From the NCBI RefSeq assembly GCF_001612885.1, contig NZ_BDBH01000014.1, forward strand, positions 1-64,000: a stretch of DNA of 64,000 bases, in the 5' to 3' direction. Under the pieces are notes generated by a model. That model saw only the letters and a program-made list of their open reading frames with translations. It did not search any database and had not been told where the DNA came from. The stretch is from Nocardia harenae NBRC 108248. Lineage in GTDB: Bacteria > Actinomycetota > Actinomycetes > Mycobacteriales > Mycobacteriaceae. This document shows, in pieces, positions 41,565 to 49,498 of the stretch. The stretch's first letter is position 1, and the number at the start of each line of letters is the position of its first letter. The translations under genes were made by a program, and so were the position numbers.

Positions 41565-42488
41565 ATGAGTACGCCGGTGACGGTGCGGGTTCCGACGGGC
41601 GGCACGGAGGTGGTCGCCCCCGGGGAGCTGGCGCCGGACGACGCCGCCGCGTTCGAGCAGGGGAAATCGGTCCGGTCGCTGGTGATCATCCGGTTCGTGG
41701 CCGGGCTGGTCGGGGTCCTGCTGCCGCTGGCGCTGATCGGGGTCGACTACGTCTTCCTCGGTCAGAGCTGCGTGCGGGTGCGCGGGTCGCTGAGCGCCTA
41801 CTACCACTCGGGGGCGCGGGACATCTTCGTGATCGGGCTCGGCATCGTCGGGTTCCTGCTCGCCGCCTACAAGATCACCAGGGCGACGCCGGGGAATGTG
41901 TTCAGCCTGGTCGCCGGGTTGGCCATCATCGGGGTGGCGACGCTGCCGACCGCGCGGCCCGGACCGGTCCCGCCCGGCGAGTGCGGCAGCGGGGTCGGCG
42001 AAGCGGCGCTCACCCCGCTGCAGCAGCGGTTCGGCGAGGACGTGGTGGCCGGGTGGCACAACGGGTGCGCCGCCGCCGCGTTCCTCGCCTTCACCGCCAT
42101 CTGCCTCTACACCGCCTACCGGGACTGGCGCTATCCCATGCTCCGGCCCGCGGAGGTGCGGGCGCGGCCGCAGTGGCGGCGGCTGGAGGGGATCTTCGCG
42201 GCGATCGACAACCGGATCGGGTGGAAGTTCCACCTGGGGTGCGGGGCGCTCATCATCGTCGCCATCCTGTTCTTCGCGTTCACCGCGATCGCCGGAATCG
42301 ACGAACTGCCCGGCGGCTTCGGCCCGACCTGGGTGGTCGAGGTCGCCGGGGTGATGATCTTCTCCGCCTCCTGGTTCGCCAAAGGGCTGGACGACTACTT
42401 CTGGCGCCGGGAACCGCTCTCCCCCTGCGTCACCCGCGCGGTCGACGAGGCGGTCGTCGCGGCGGCCGCTGAACCGGTGCGGGCGTAG
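41565..42488 (+). CDS. Polytopic membrane protein (DUF998/Frag1-like)
   Basis: Protein of 307 residues with six likely transmembrane segments. The diagnostic stretch is VRGSLSAYYHSGARDIFVIG with LGIVGFLLAAYK, seen in small membrane proteins of the DUF998/Frag1 type whose function is not established. GGGGAGG lies 5 bases before the ATG. It follows the MMPL gene by 141 bases on the same strand, and its 3' end overlaps the convergent PAP2 gene by 59 bases. Confidence 0.72.
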   Translation: MSTPVTVRVPTGGTEVVAPGELAPDDAAAFEQGKSVRSLVIIRFVAGLVGVLLPLALIGVDYVFLGQSCVRVRGSLSAYYHSGARDIFVIGLGIVGFLLAAYKITRATPGNVFSLVAGLAIIGVATLPTARPGPVPPGECGSGVGEAALTPLQQRFGEDVVAGWHNGCAAAAFLAFTAICLYTAYRDWRYPMLRPAEVRARPQWRRLEGIFAAIDNRIGWKFHLGCGALIIVAILFFAFTAIAGIDELPGGFGPTWVVEVAGVMIFSASWFAKGLDDYFWRREPLSPCVTRAVDEAVVAAAAEPVRA

Positions 42489-43899
42489 CGGAGACCGGCC
42501 GGACCACCCACCACGCGACGCCGAGCCACACCGTGGCCAGCAGCACCGAGCCGAGGAGGTCGGCGGGGTGGTGCGCGCCCGCGTAGAGCCGCTGCGCGGC
42601 GACCAGCAGCGGGATCAGCAGCAGCGCCCCGCCGAGCAGGCGGTAGCGGCGCGCCCGGGTCGAGGCCCAGACCAGCAGCGCGATCCCGCCGTAGAGGGTG
42701 AGCGCGGCGGCGACGTGGCCGGAGGGGAAGCTCGCGGTGGGCGGCAGGTCCGGGTTCAGGTGCTCGACCTCGGGGCGCGGGCGGTCGACCACCGCGGCGG
42801 TGGTGAGGAAGAGCGTGATCTCGCCGAGCAGCGCGACCGTGAGGAACAGCGCGGGCCGCCAGCTGCGGGCGACGGCGACCGCGAGCACCGCGGCGACCAG
42901 CGCCACCGCGATGATCGCGAGCGTATTGCCCACCGCACCGAAGACGTCGAGCACGGTGGTGACGGGCCGCGTCCGATTCTCGGCCAGCAGCGCGACGACG
43001 CCGTGCTCGCCGGTGCTGTCCGCGCCGAGCGCGCGCACCAGCAGCCCGAGCCCGATCAGCGGGCCGAGCAGCAGCACCCAGGCCACCGCGAGCTCGCCTG
43101 CCCCGCGCCACGGGTGCGGCAGCGTCGGGGCGTGGTGGGCCGGGACCGGGCGCAGGTCGTCGGCGTCGCCGGGCGGGACGTCGCCGGGGAGCCTGCCGGG
43201 GTCCCGCTCGCCGGACTCCACCCGCCAGCGGTGGAAGGCGAGCGCGGCGGCGGTCAGCCACAGCACGCCGAGCAGCCAGCCCGCGAGCACGTCGGTCAGG
43301 TAGTGCACGCCGAGCCCGATCCTGGTCAGCCCCACCGCCACCACCGCGGTCAGCACCAGCGCGGTCGAGGCGCGGCGGGCGGGCGGGGCGAGCGCGGGGG
43401 CGAAGACCAGCAGCAGCACCCCGAGGCAGACCGTCGTGCTCATGGCGTGGCCACTGGGGAAGCTCCAGCCGTCGGTGCGGTAGACCGGCGTCTCCACCAC
43501 CGGCCGCACCCGGCCGACCAGCGCCTTCACCACCGGGTTGAGGATCAGCCCGCCCGCACCGGTGACCGCGGCGAAGGCGGCGAGCCGCGGCTGCCCGCGC
43601 AGCAGCAGCCAGAGCACGCCGACGGCGAGCACGGTCACCAGCGTGACGGTGGCGCCCAGGTCGGTGACGGTGCTGAGCACGTCGTACAGGATCCGGTGCT
43701 CGGCCACCCGCGCCACCACGGCGTCGCTCACGCTCCGGTCGGCCGCGAGCAGCGGCTCCCACCGGGCGCCGACCAGCGTGGTGAGCACCGCGAAGCCCGC
43801 TCCCGCCGCCGCGACCGCGGGCAGGGCGACGGCACTGCGGAGCGCGTACCGCCCGGTCGCCGTCCGCGTCGTCTCCTCGTCGAGCCGGTCGACGGTCAC
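42430..43899 (-). CDS. Tandem PAP2-family phosphatase
   Basis: Protein of 489 residues containing two complete PAP2 (type 2 phosphatidic acid phosphatase) domains. The first has VVKALVGRVRPVVE, WSFPSGHAMSTTV and LTRIGLGVHYLTDVLAG. The second has AAVVDRPRPEVE, ASFPSGHVAAALTLY and AQRLYAGAHHPADLLGS. Both catalytic histidine pairs are present; the second lacks the leading lysine of the first motif. Twelve or so helices are expected. Likely substrates are lipid or polyprenyl phosphates. It starts with GTG 43899, with GAGGAGGT 6-7 bases upstream. Fusions of two PAP2 domains are uncommon. Confidence 0.85.
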   Translation of the reverse strand: MTVDRLDEETTRTATGRYALRSAVALPAVAAAGAGFAVLTTLVGARWEPLLAADRSVSDAVVARVAEHRILYDVLSTVTDLGATVTLVTVLAVGVLWLLLRGQPRLAAFAAVTGAGGLILNPVVKALVGRVRPVVETPVYRTDGWSFPSGHAMSTTVCLGVLLLVFAPALAPPARRASTALVLTAVVAVGLTRIGLGVHYLTDVLAGWLLGVLWLTAAALAFHRWRVESGERDPGRLPGDVPPGDADDLRPVPAHHAPTLPHPWRGAGELAVAWVLLLGPLIGLGLLVRALGADSTGEHGVVALLAENRTRPVTTVLDVFGAVGNTLAIIAVALVAAVLAVAVARSWRPALFLTVALLGEITLFLTTAAVVDRPRPEVEHLNPDLPPTASFPSGHVAAALTLYGGIALLVWASTRARRYRLLGGALLLIPLLVAAQRLYAGAHHPADLLGSVLLATVWLGVAWWVVRPVSATPAPVQRPPRRPPRRPRG

Positions 43900-43939
43900 T
43901 GCGGTACCTCCTCGATGCGTCCGGCCGCGCGTCGTGATC

Positions 43940-43954
43940 GAATTCCCGGAATTC
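43940..43954. promoter_or_regulatory. Palindromic operator candidate
   Basis: GAATTCC-C-GGAATTC is a perfect inverted repeat with 7-bp arms and a single central base, in the gap between the divergent PAP2 and kinase genes. Its AT content is high for this genome. Confidence 0.35.
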
Positions 43955-44069
43955 GCCCCGGCAATCGCCTGCCGTAACCGGGACGCCCTGTTCCCGTTCC
44001 CGGCGTCCGGTAGCGACAACTCCGCGCCGCCTCCCCGGCATCAGGGTGCGCCGGGGGCATGATGACCGT

Positions 44070-44621
44070 ATGACGGAGCTGTTGGTGCTGGTGAACGGCC
44101 TTCCCGGGTCGGGGAAGTCGACTGTCGGGCGGCCGCTGGCCGCGGCGCTCGGCGCGCAGTTCCTCGCCACCGACGTCGTGCAGGAGGCGCTGGCCGACTG
44201 CGTCGATGACGCCGCCGGGGTCGCCGCGCTCGGCGGGGTCGCGATGGACGCGGTGTGGGCGCTGGCCAGGGCCGTACCCGGGGCCGTCGTGGTCGACTCG
44301 TGGTGGTTCCGCCCGCGCGACCTGCACGTCGCCCGCGCCGGGCTGGACCGCTGCGCGGCCGCCCGGGCCGTCGAGGTCTGGTGCGACGTGCCCGCCGAGA
44401 CGGCGCGCCACCGTGCCGCCACCCGCCGCCGTCCCGCTTTCTACCAGGACGAACGGCGGCTCGCCGAGCACTGGGACAGCTGGGCCGCGCACGCCGCGCC
44501 CCTCGCGCTCACCCCGACCGTCCTGGTCGACACCCGCACGCCGGTGGACTGCCTGCACCTCGCCGAGCGGGTGCTCACCGCCGCGGGCCGCACTCCGGCG
44601 GAAGCCTTCCCGCCGCGCTGA
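44070..44621 (+). CDS. P-loop kinase, zeta-toxin/AAA-like
   Basis: Protein of 183 residues with Walker A GLPGSGKSTVG (about 10-20), an FLATD segment next to it, the AVVVDSWWF strand and the arginine-rich lid ETARHRAATRRRPAF. This is the layout of small P-loop kinases such as zeta toxins, gluconate kinases and chloramphenicol phosphotransferase-like proteins. No antitoxin is adjacent, so a metabolic or resistance phosphotransferase is at least as likely as a toxin. The ribosome site is weak. Confidence 0.7.
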   Translation: MTELLVLVNGLPGSGKSTVGRPLAAALGAQFLATDVVQEALADCVDDAAGVAALGGVAMDAVWALARAVPGAVVVDSWWFRPRDLHVARAGLDRCAAARAVEVWCDVPAETARHRAATRRRPAFYQDERRLAEHWDSWAAHAAPLALTPTVLVDTRTPVDCLHLAERVLTAAGRTPAEAFPPR

Positions 44622-44705
44622 GCGGCGCGGGTGCCGGACGCCCGGGGGCACGGCGCCTCGAAATCGTCCAGCCGGAAACTCAGCGGCGAGACGAGCCCGC
44701 CTAAA

Positions 44706-45758
44706 CTATCGACGCTGATTTTCATTGGCAAGAAGGTCCAGCGCGATATCGGTGATCAAGTCCTCCTGCCCGCCGACCAGGCGCCGCTCGCCGACGGCGA
44801 GCAGGATCTGGCGGGTATCGAGGCCGTACTGCTTCGCGGCGGCCTCGGCGTGCCGCAGGAAGCTGGAGTAGACCCCGGCGTAGCCGAGCGTCAGCGTCTC
44901 CCGGTCGACCTGGACCGGGCGGTCCTGCAGCGGGCGCACGATGTCGTCGGCGGCGTCCTGCAGCGCGAACAGGTCGCAGCCGTGCTTCCAGCCGGAGTGG
45001 TCGGCGACCGCGACGAAGGGCTCGATCGGGCAGTTGCCCGCCCCCGCGCCGTGCCCGGCCAGTGAGGCGTCCACCCGGATGACGCCCTCCTCGACCGCGA
45101 CCACCGAGTTCGCCACCGAGAGCGAGAGGTTCTGGTGCGCGTGGATGCCGATCTGGGTGCCGGGGTCGAGGATGTCGCGGTAGGCGCGCACCCGGTCGCG
45201 GACTCCGTTCATGGTGAGCCGCCCGCCGGAGTCGGTGACGTACACGCAGTGCGCGCCGTAGGACTCCATGAGCTTGGCCTGCTGCGCCAGCGCGGCCGGC
45301 TCGGCCAGGTGCGACATCATGAGGAACCCGCTGACGTCCATGCCGAGCTCGCGGGCGGTGCCGATGTGCTGGGCGGCGACATCGGCCTCGGTGCAGTGCG
45401 TGGCGACCCGCACCGAGGTGACGCCCATCGCGAAGGCGCGCTTCAGCTCCACCACGGTGCCGACGCCGGGCAGCAGCAGGGTGGTCAGCCTGGCGCGGTG
45501 CACCACCGCGGCGGCGGCCTCGATCCACTCCCAGTCGGTATTGCTGCCGGGGCCGTAGGTGAGGCTGTGCCCGGCCAGGCCGTCGCCGTGCGTGACCTCG
45601 ATGGCGTCGACGCCCGCCGCGTCCAGCGCGGCGGCGACGCGGGCGACGTTCTCCGGGCTGATCCGGTGCCGCATGGCGTGCATGCCGTCGCGCAGCGTGA
45701 CATCCTGGATGTAGAGCGCGGCGCCGTCGGTGGCGCTGGGACGGGTGGTCTCGGTCAT
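44706..45758 (-). CDS. dmpG: 4-hydroxy-2-oxovalerate aldolase
   Basis: Metal-dependent class II aldolase of 350 residues (BphI/HsaF/DmpG type) cleaving 4-hydroxy-2-oxoacids to pyruvate and an aldehyde. It has IQDVTLRDGMHAMRH with the catalytic Arg/Asp (about 18-32), EVTHGDGLAG, and the metal-binding HAHQNLSLSVANS near 200. ASLAGHGAGAGNCPIE, near the C-terminal third, is the usual tunnel-side block. Its ATG overlaps the stop of the dehydrogenase gene, in line with the physical complex these two enzymes form to channel acetaldehyde. Last gene of the operon. Confidence 0.95.
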   Translation of the reverse strand: MTETTRPSATDGAALYIQDVTLRDGMHAMRHRISPENVARVAAALDAAGVDAIEVTHGDGLAGHSLTYGPGSNTDWEWIEAAAAVVHRARLTTLLLPGVGTVVELKRAFAMGVTSVRVATHCTEADVAAQHIGTARELGMDVSGFLMMSHLAEPAALAQQAKLMESYGAHCVYVTDSGGRLTMNGVRDRVRAYRDILDPGTQIGIHAHQNLSLSVANSVVAVEEGVIRVDASLAGHGAGAGNCPIEPFVAVADHSGWKHGCDLFALQDAADDIVRPLQDRPVQVDRETLTLGYAGVYSSFLRHAEAAAKQYGLDTRQILLAVGERRLVGGQEDLITDIALDLLANENQRR

Positions 45759-46702
45759 CGAACTGCCTCCGCGAGCACGGTTTCGGCGATCTGCTCCGCG
45801 ACCTGCAGGGCGGCGGAGGTCATGATGTCGAGGTTGCCCGCGTAGGCGGGGAGGTAGTGCGCGGCGCCCTCGACCTCGAGGAAGACCGCGACCTTCCACA
45901 GCCCCGGCCCCCTGTCCACGCCGCCGGTGAGGGTGGTGACCGGCTCGGCGTCGTCCAGCTTGGTGAACTGCACCTCCTGCTTGAGCCGGTAGCCCGGCAC
46001 GTACTTCGCGACGGCGGCGACGGTGTCGCGCACGGACTCCCGGATCGCCTCCTGGTCCGGGTCGTTCACCAGGGTGAGCACGGTGTCGCGCATGATGAGC
46101 GGCGGCTCGGCGGGGTTGAGCACGATGATGGCCTTGCCGTGCGCGGCGCCGCCCACCTTCACGATGGCCTCGGAGGTGGTCTCGGTGAACTCGTCGATAT
46201 TGGCGCGGGTGCCCGGCCCGGCCGACCTGGAGGCGATGGAGGCCACGATCTCGGCGTAGTGCACCTCGGTCACCGCGGCCACCGCCGCCACGATCGGGAT
46301 GGTGGCCTGGCCGCCGCAGGTCACCATGTTCACGATCGGCTCGCCGATGTGCTCGTCCAGGTTCACCGTCGGCACCACGAACGGGCCGACCGCGGCGGGG
46401 GTGAGGTCGATGATCCGCTTGCCGTGCGGGCGCAGCGCCTCGACATTGGCCAGGTGCGCCTTGGCCGAGGTGGAGTCGAAGACGATCTGGATCTCGTCGA
46501 AGAGCGGGTGCGCGATCAACCCGTCGACGCCGTTGTCGACGGTGGCGACGCCGAGCCTGCGGGCGCGGGCCAGGCCGTCGGACGCCGGATCGATGCCCAC
46601 CAGCACGGCGATCTCGACGTGCTCGGCGACCCGGAGGAGTTTGATCATCAGGTCGGTGCCGATATTGCCCGACCCGATGACCGCGGCTTTGATCCGGCTC
46701 AT
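45755..46702 (-). CDS. dmpF: Acetaldehyde dehydrogenase (acylating)
   Basis: Protein of 315 residues (BphJ/HsaG/DmpF/MhpF type) that oxidises the aldehyde released by the aldolase to acyl-CoA with NAD and CoA. Visible marks are KAAVIGSGNIGTDLMIKLLR, the catalytic cysteine in NMVTCGGQATIP (about 130), IASRSAGPGTRANIDEFTET and the C-terminal GNLDIMTSAAL. ATGA overlaps link it to both neighbours, so translation is likely coupled. Pathway context is the lower meta-cleavage route of aromatic or steroid breakdown. Confidence 0.95.
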   Translation of the reverse strand: MSRIKAAVIGSGNIGTDLMIKLLRVAEHVEIAVLVGIDPASDGLARARRLGVATVDNGVDGLIAHPLFDEIQIVFDSTSAKAHLANVEALRPHGKRIIDLTPAAVGPFVVPTVNLDEHIGEPIVNMVTCGGQATIPIVAAVAAVTEVHYAEIVASIASRSAGPGTRANIDEFTETTSEAIVKVGGAAHGKAIIVLNPAEPPLIMRDTVLTLVNDPDQEAIRESVRDTVAAVAKYVPGYRLKQEVQFTKLDDAEPVTTLTGGVDRGPGLWKVAVFLEVEGAAHYLPAYAGNLDIMTSAALQVAEQIAETVLAEAVR

Positions 46703-47508
46703 GCTTTCCTGCCTTCCCGAGCGGTGAAAACTGCGGTGACACTGCCGATTCCGGTGAGCTCGGCGGTGTAGGTGGCGCCCGGCTCGACCGGGGCCAGCGG
46801 GCCGAGCGCGCCGGAGAGCACGATCTCGCCCGCGCGCAGCGGGGCGCCGAACTCGCGGGCGGTGTTCGCCAGCCAGGCCAGCGCCGCCCACGGGCTGCCG
46901 AGGCAGTCGGTGCCGCGGCCCGCGGAGATCCGCTCGCCGCCGGAGGTGAGCACCATGGTGACCTGGTCCAGGTCGGGGGCGTCGGCGACGGGGAGCGAGT
47001 CGCCGAGCACGTAGAGCCCGGAGGAGGCGTTGTCGGCGACGGTGTCGGCGAAGGCGATGTCCCAGTTCGCGACCCGGCTGTCCACGATCTCCAGCGCGGC
47101 GTGCACGGTCCGCACGTAGCCGGGCGCATCGGCGGCGGTGATCGGCCCGGTGATGTCGGCGGCCAGGGTGAAGGCGATCTCGGCCTCGATCCGCGGCTGC
47201 AGCAGCCGGTTGATGTCGACGGCGGGATCGCCGGTGCAGTCGAAGTCGTCGAGCAGCACGCCGAAGTCGGGCTGCTCGACGCCGAGCTGGCGCTGCACCG
47301 CAGGCGAGGTCAGCCCGATCTTGCGGCCGACCACGGTGCGGCCGCCTGCCAGCAGCGCGGCGAGGTTGCGCTGCTGGATGGCGTAGGCCGAGGCCAGGTC
47401 GTCCGGGGCGATGAGATCGCGGATGGGGGCGCAGGGAATGCCGGTCGCGGCGGCCGCGGCGAGCCGCGCGGCGGCCGCCTCGATCGTCTGGGGTTCCACC
47501 GTTGTCAT
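46699..47508 (-). CDS. dmpE: 2-keto-4-pentenoate hydratase
   Basis: Protein of 269 residues of the hydratase/decarboxylase family (MhpD/HsaE/DmpE). It hydrates 2-hydroxypenta-2,4-dienoate to 4-hydroxy-2-oxovalerate. VVGRKIGLTSPAVQRQLGV (about 63), the metal-binding acidic motif RIEAEIAFTL (about 106) and ALEIVDSRVANW are canonical. First gene of the three-gene operon, divergent from an iclR gene only 47 bases away. The ring hydroxylase, dioxygenase and C-C hydrolase that should feed it are not in the window. Confidence 0.94.
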   Translation of the reverse strand: MTTVEPQTIEAAAARLAAAAATGIPCAPIRDLIAPDDLASAYAIQQRNLAALLAGGRTVVGRKIGLTSPAVQRQLGVEQPDFGVLLDDFDCTGDPAVDINRLLQPRIEAEIAFTLAADITGPITAADAPGYVRTVHAALEIVDSRVANWDIAFADTVADNASSGLYVLGDSLPVADAPDLDQVTMVLTSGGERISAGRGTDCLGSPWAALAWLANTAREFGAPLRAGEIVLSGALGPLAPVEPGATYTAELTGIGSVTAVFTAREGRKA

Positions 47509-47509
47509 G

Positions 47510-47568
47510 GTTCGAACGGTAGGCCCGCCCGCCGGCCGTGAATAGGATCTGTCCCATGAAACGGGACA
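47510..47568. promoter_or_regulatory. Operator candidates in the hydratase-iclR divergon
   Basis: Two inverted repeats lie in the short divergent gap: the 8-bp palindrome GTTCGAAC at 47510-47517, next to the hydratase start, and TGTCCC-ATGAAAC-GGGACA at 47550-47568, whose spacer contains the iclR start codon. The second would let IclR block its own translation or transcription start. Both are candidates judged by symmetry only. Confidence 0.5.
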
Positions 47569-48308
47569 ACCTGTCGCTGCTACAGCGCTCCGCGCTCGTA
47601 CTCGACGCCTTCCCCGGCGGAACCGCGCTCTCGCTGGCCGAGGTCGCGGCGCGCACCGGGCTGCCCCGCTCGACCACACACCGGGTGCTGACCGGGCTGG
47701 TGGAGCTGGGCTGGGTGGCCCGCACCGGCGGCGGCTTCGAGCTGGGGCTCGGGCTCTTCGAGCTGGGCGAGCGGGTCGGGCTCAAGTATCGGCTGCGCTC
47801 GGCGGCGCTGCCCTTCATGCAGGATCTGTACGCGGTGACCGGGCAGACCGTGCACCTGGCCATCCGGGACGGGCTGGACGCGGTGTACGTGGAGAAGATC
47901 CACGGCCACGCCGCGCTGCCGCTGCCCTCGCAGATCGGCGGCCGGTTGCCGCTCACCTGCACGGCGGTCGGGAAGGCGCTGCTGGCGCCGGAGCAGCCGG
48001 AGGTGCGGGCCGCCGCGCTGGCCGCGCCGCTGCGCAGCTACACCGGCAACTCGATCACCGACCCGAAGCGGCTGAGCAGGGAGCTGGAGGCGGTGCGGCG
48101 CACCGGTGTCGCGGTCGAGCGCGAGGAGTCCGCGCTCGGCTGCTGCTGCCTGGCCGCGCCGGTACTGCAGGGCGGGAGCCCGGTCGCGGCGCTCTCGGTC
48201 TCGGTGCCGACCGCGAGCTTCGCGCCGGAGCTGCTCGCGCCCGCCGTCCGCACCACCGCGCTCGCGCTCGGGCGGGCGCTCTCCAAGGGAGCGGCGACCG
48301 AACTCTGA
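47556..48308 (+). CDS. IclR family transcriptional regulator
   Basis: Protein of 250 residues. N-terminal winged helix: LLQRSALVLDAFPGGTALSL and TGLPRSTTHRVLTGLVELGW (about 8-50). The C-terminal IclR effector domain includes GQTVHLAIRDGLDAVYVEKI, LPLTCTAVGKALLA and EESALGCCCLAAPV, in the expected order. It is divergent from the hydratase-dehydrogenase-aldolase operon, which it most likely controls in response to an aromatic-pathway intermediate. An in-frame GTG at 47538 is an alternative start. Confidence 0.92.
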   Translation: MKRDNLSLLQRSALVLDAFPGGTALSLAEVAARTGLPRSTTHRVLTGLVELGWVARTGGGFELGLGLFELGERVGLKYRLRSAALPFMQDLYAVTGQTVHLAIRDGLDAVYVEKIHGHAALPLPSQIGGRLPLTCTAVGKALLAPEQPEVRAAALAAPLRSYTGNSITDPKRLSRELEAVRRTGVAVEREESALGCCCLAAPVLQGGSPVAALSVSVPTASFAPELLAPAVRTTALALGRALSKGAATEL

Positions 48309-48386
48309 CCGCGCCGCCAGCGGATCGCCGAGCGCGAGCGGCGCGACGCCGACCACGACGGCATCCCGGACATGTACCAGCGGTGA
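48309..48386 (+). pseudogene. Acidic DADHDGIPDMYQR tail, gene remnant or iclR extension
   Basis: Directly after the iclR TGA the same frame stays open for 25 codons and ends RIAERERRDADHDGIPDMYQR (the last 13 residues are DADHDGIPDMYQR) before TGA at 48384. Such D-x-D-x-DG-IPD tails close many actinobacterial hypothetical proteins, so this is probably the stump of a deleted gene. The iclR stop context is TGA-C, which is prone to readthrough, so a C-terminally extended IclR is also conceivable. Confidence 0.4.
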
Positions 48387-48387
48387 T

Positions 48388-49335
48388 TCAGCGCAGGCGG
48401 CGCACGAGCCGGGAGAGCCGCCAGCGCCCGCCACCCTCGTGCGGCCCCAGGTAGAGCACCAGGACCCCGGCCACCACGATGCCCGCCAGGTTCACCGCCA
48501 GCTGCCCGATCGACATGATCGCCACGTGCCACTCGCCGATCGTGCTCGCGACCACCGCGAACCCGGCCGCGGGCACCGTCGTCACCGAGATGAACACCCC
48601 GACCAGCGCCGCCGACTTCGCGGTGCAGAGCGCCAGCATCCCCGCCGCGCCCGCCAGCACCGCGACCACCAGCGAGAACGGCCCCACCCGGTAGATGAAG
48701 TCGACGTTGCGCGCCGCCTCGAACCCGGTCAGCGTGATCCAGCCGAACTGCTCCCAGCACAGCGTCGCCGCCAGCGTGATCGCCATGGCCGCCGGGAAAC
48801 CGGCCGCCAGCGCCAGCGCCGAGCGCCGCACCAGCGCCCGGTCCCGGCGCACCACGCCCACCGCGAAGGCGGCGAGCGGGCCGAACTCGGGGCCGACCAC
48901 CATGGCGCCGACGATGGTGACCGCCGAGTCGGTCGCCACCCCGACCGCGGCCAGCAGGCAGGCGATGGTGAGGAAGGCGACGAACGAGGCGCTCAGCGTG
49001 GATTCCTCGTGCGTGCGGGCCAGCAGCTCCTCCCACACCACCGCGTCGGCCGGCTCCCCGGGCGCCGCCTCCGCCGCGCGCTCGGCGGCCGCGGAGAGCA
49101 CCGTCTCGATCGGCTCCAGGGTGATGGCGCCGGTCTCGGCCAGCCCGAGCCGCTCCAGCTCGGCGAGCACGGTATTGGCCGCCTCGCGGGCCACGTCGGC
49201 CTGCACCAGATCGCCCTCGGGGGCCAGCGCGGCGCCGGGCAGCAGCGACAGGTGGGTCACGCCCGCGTCGGCCCGGAGCGTCGCCAGCACGTCGGGGGTC
49301 GAGCCGGGCGGGCTGATGATGCGCAGGTGCAGCAC
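48388..49335 (-). CDS. DUF389 family membrane protein
   Basis: Protein of 315 residues. A short N-terminal cytoplasmic domain (LHLRIISPPGSTPDVLATLR) precedes six or more transmembrane helices. The family-diagnostic stretch is VGVATDSAVTIVGAMVVGPE followed by FGPLAAFAVGVV. DUF389 proteins are of unknown function; some databases label them hydrophobic-domain proteins. It begins with GTG 49335 and ends one base after the TGA of the remnant. It appears to be a single-gene unit. Confidence 0.88.
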   Translation of the reverse strand: MLHLRIISPPGSTPDVLATLRADAGVTHLSLLPGAALAPEGDLVQADVAREAANTVLAELERLGLAETGAITLEPIETVLSAAAERAAEAAPGEPADAVVWEELLARTHEESTLSASFVAFLTIACLLAAVGVATDSAVTIVGAMVVGPEFGPLAAFAVGVVRRDRALVRRSALALAAGFPAAMAITLAATLCWEQFGWITLTGFEAARNVDFIYRVGPFSLVVAVLAGAAGMLALCTAKSAALVGVFISVTTVPAAGFAVVASTIGEWHVAIMSIGQLAVNLAGIVVAGVLVLYLGPHEGGGRWRLSRLVRRLR

Positions 49336-49498
49336 AACGGGTCTCCTCCGGTTCCGCCCGACGCGGGCTGTGCCGAACCTACCGCCGGAGCGGGCGGGCG
49401 CGCACCCGGGTCGCCGCGGGGCATCCGGAGCGCCGCAACGCGGAGAACCTGATCGTGCTCGGCGGCGGCAACGTCGGGCGGCGCCGTGGCCGAGCTGA

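Noticed and set aside
44070..44621. Reading the P-loop kinase as a zeta toxin of a toxin-antitoxin pair.
   Set aside because: No epsilon-type antitoxin or other small partner gene is adjacent, and metabolic kinases share the same motifs.
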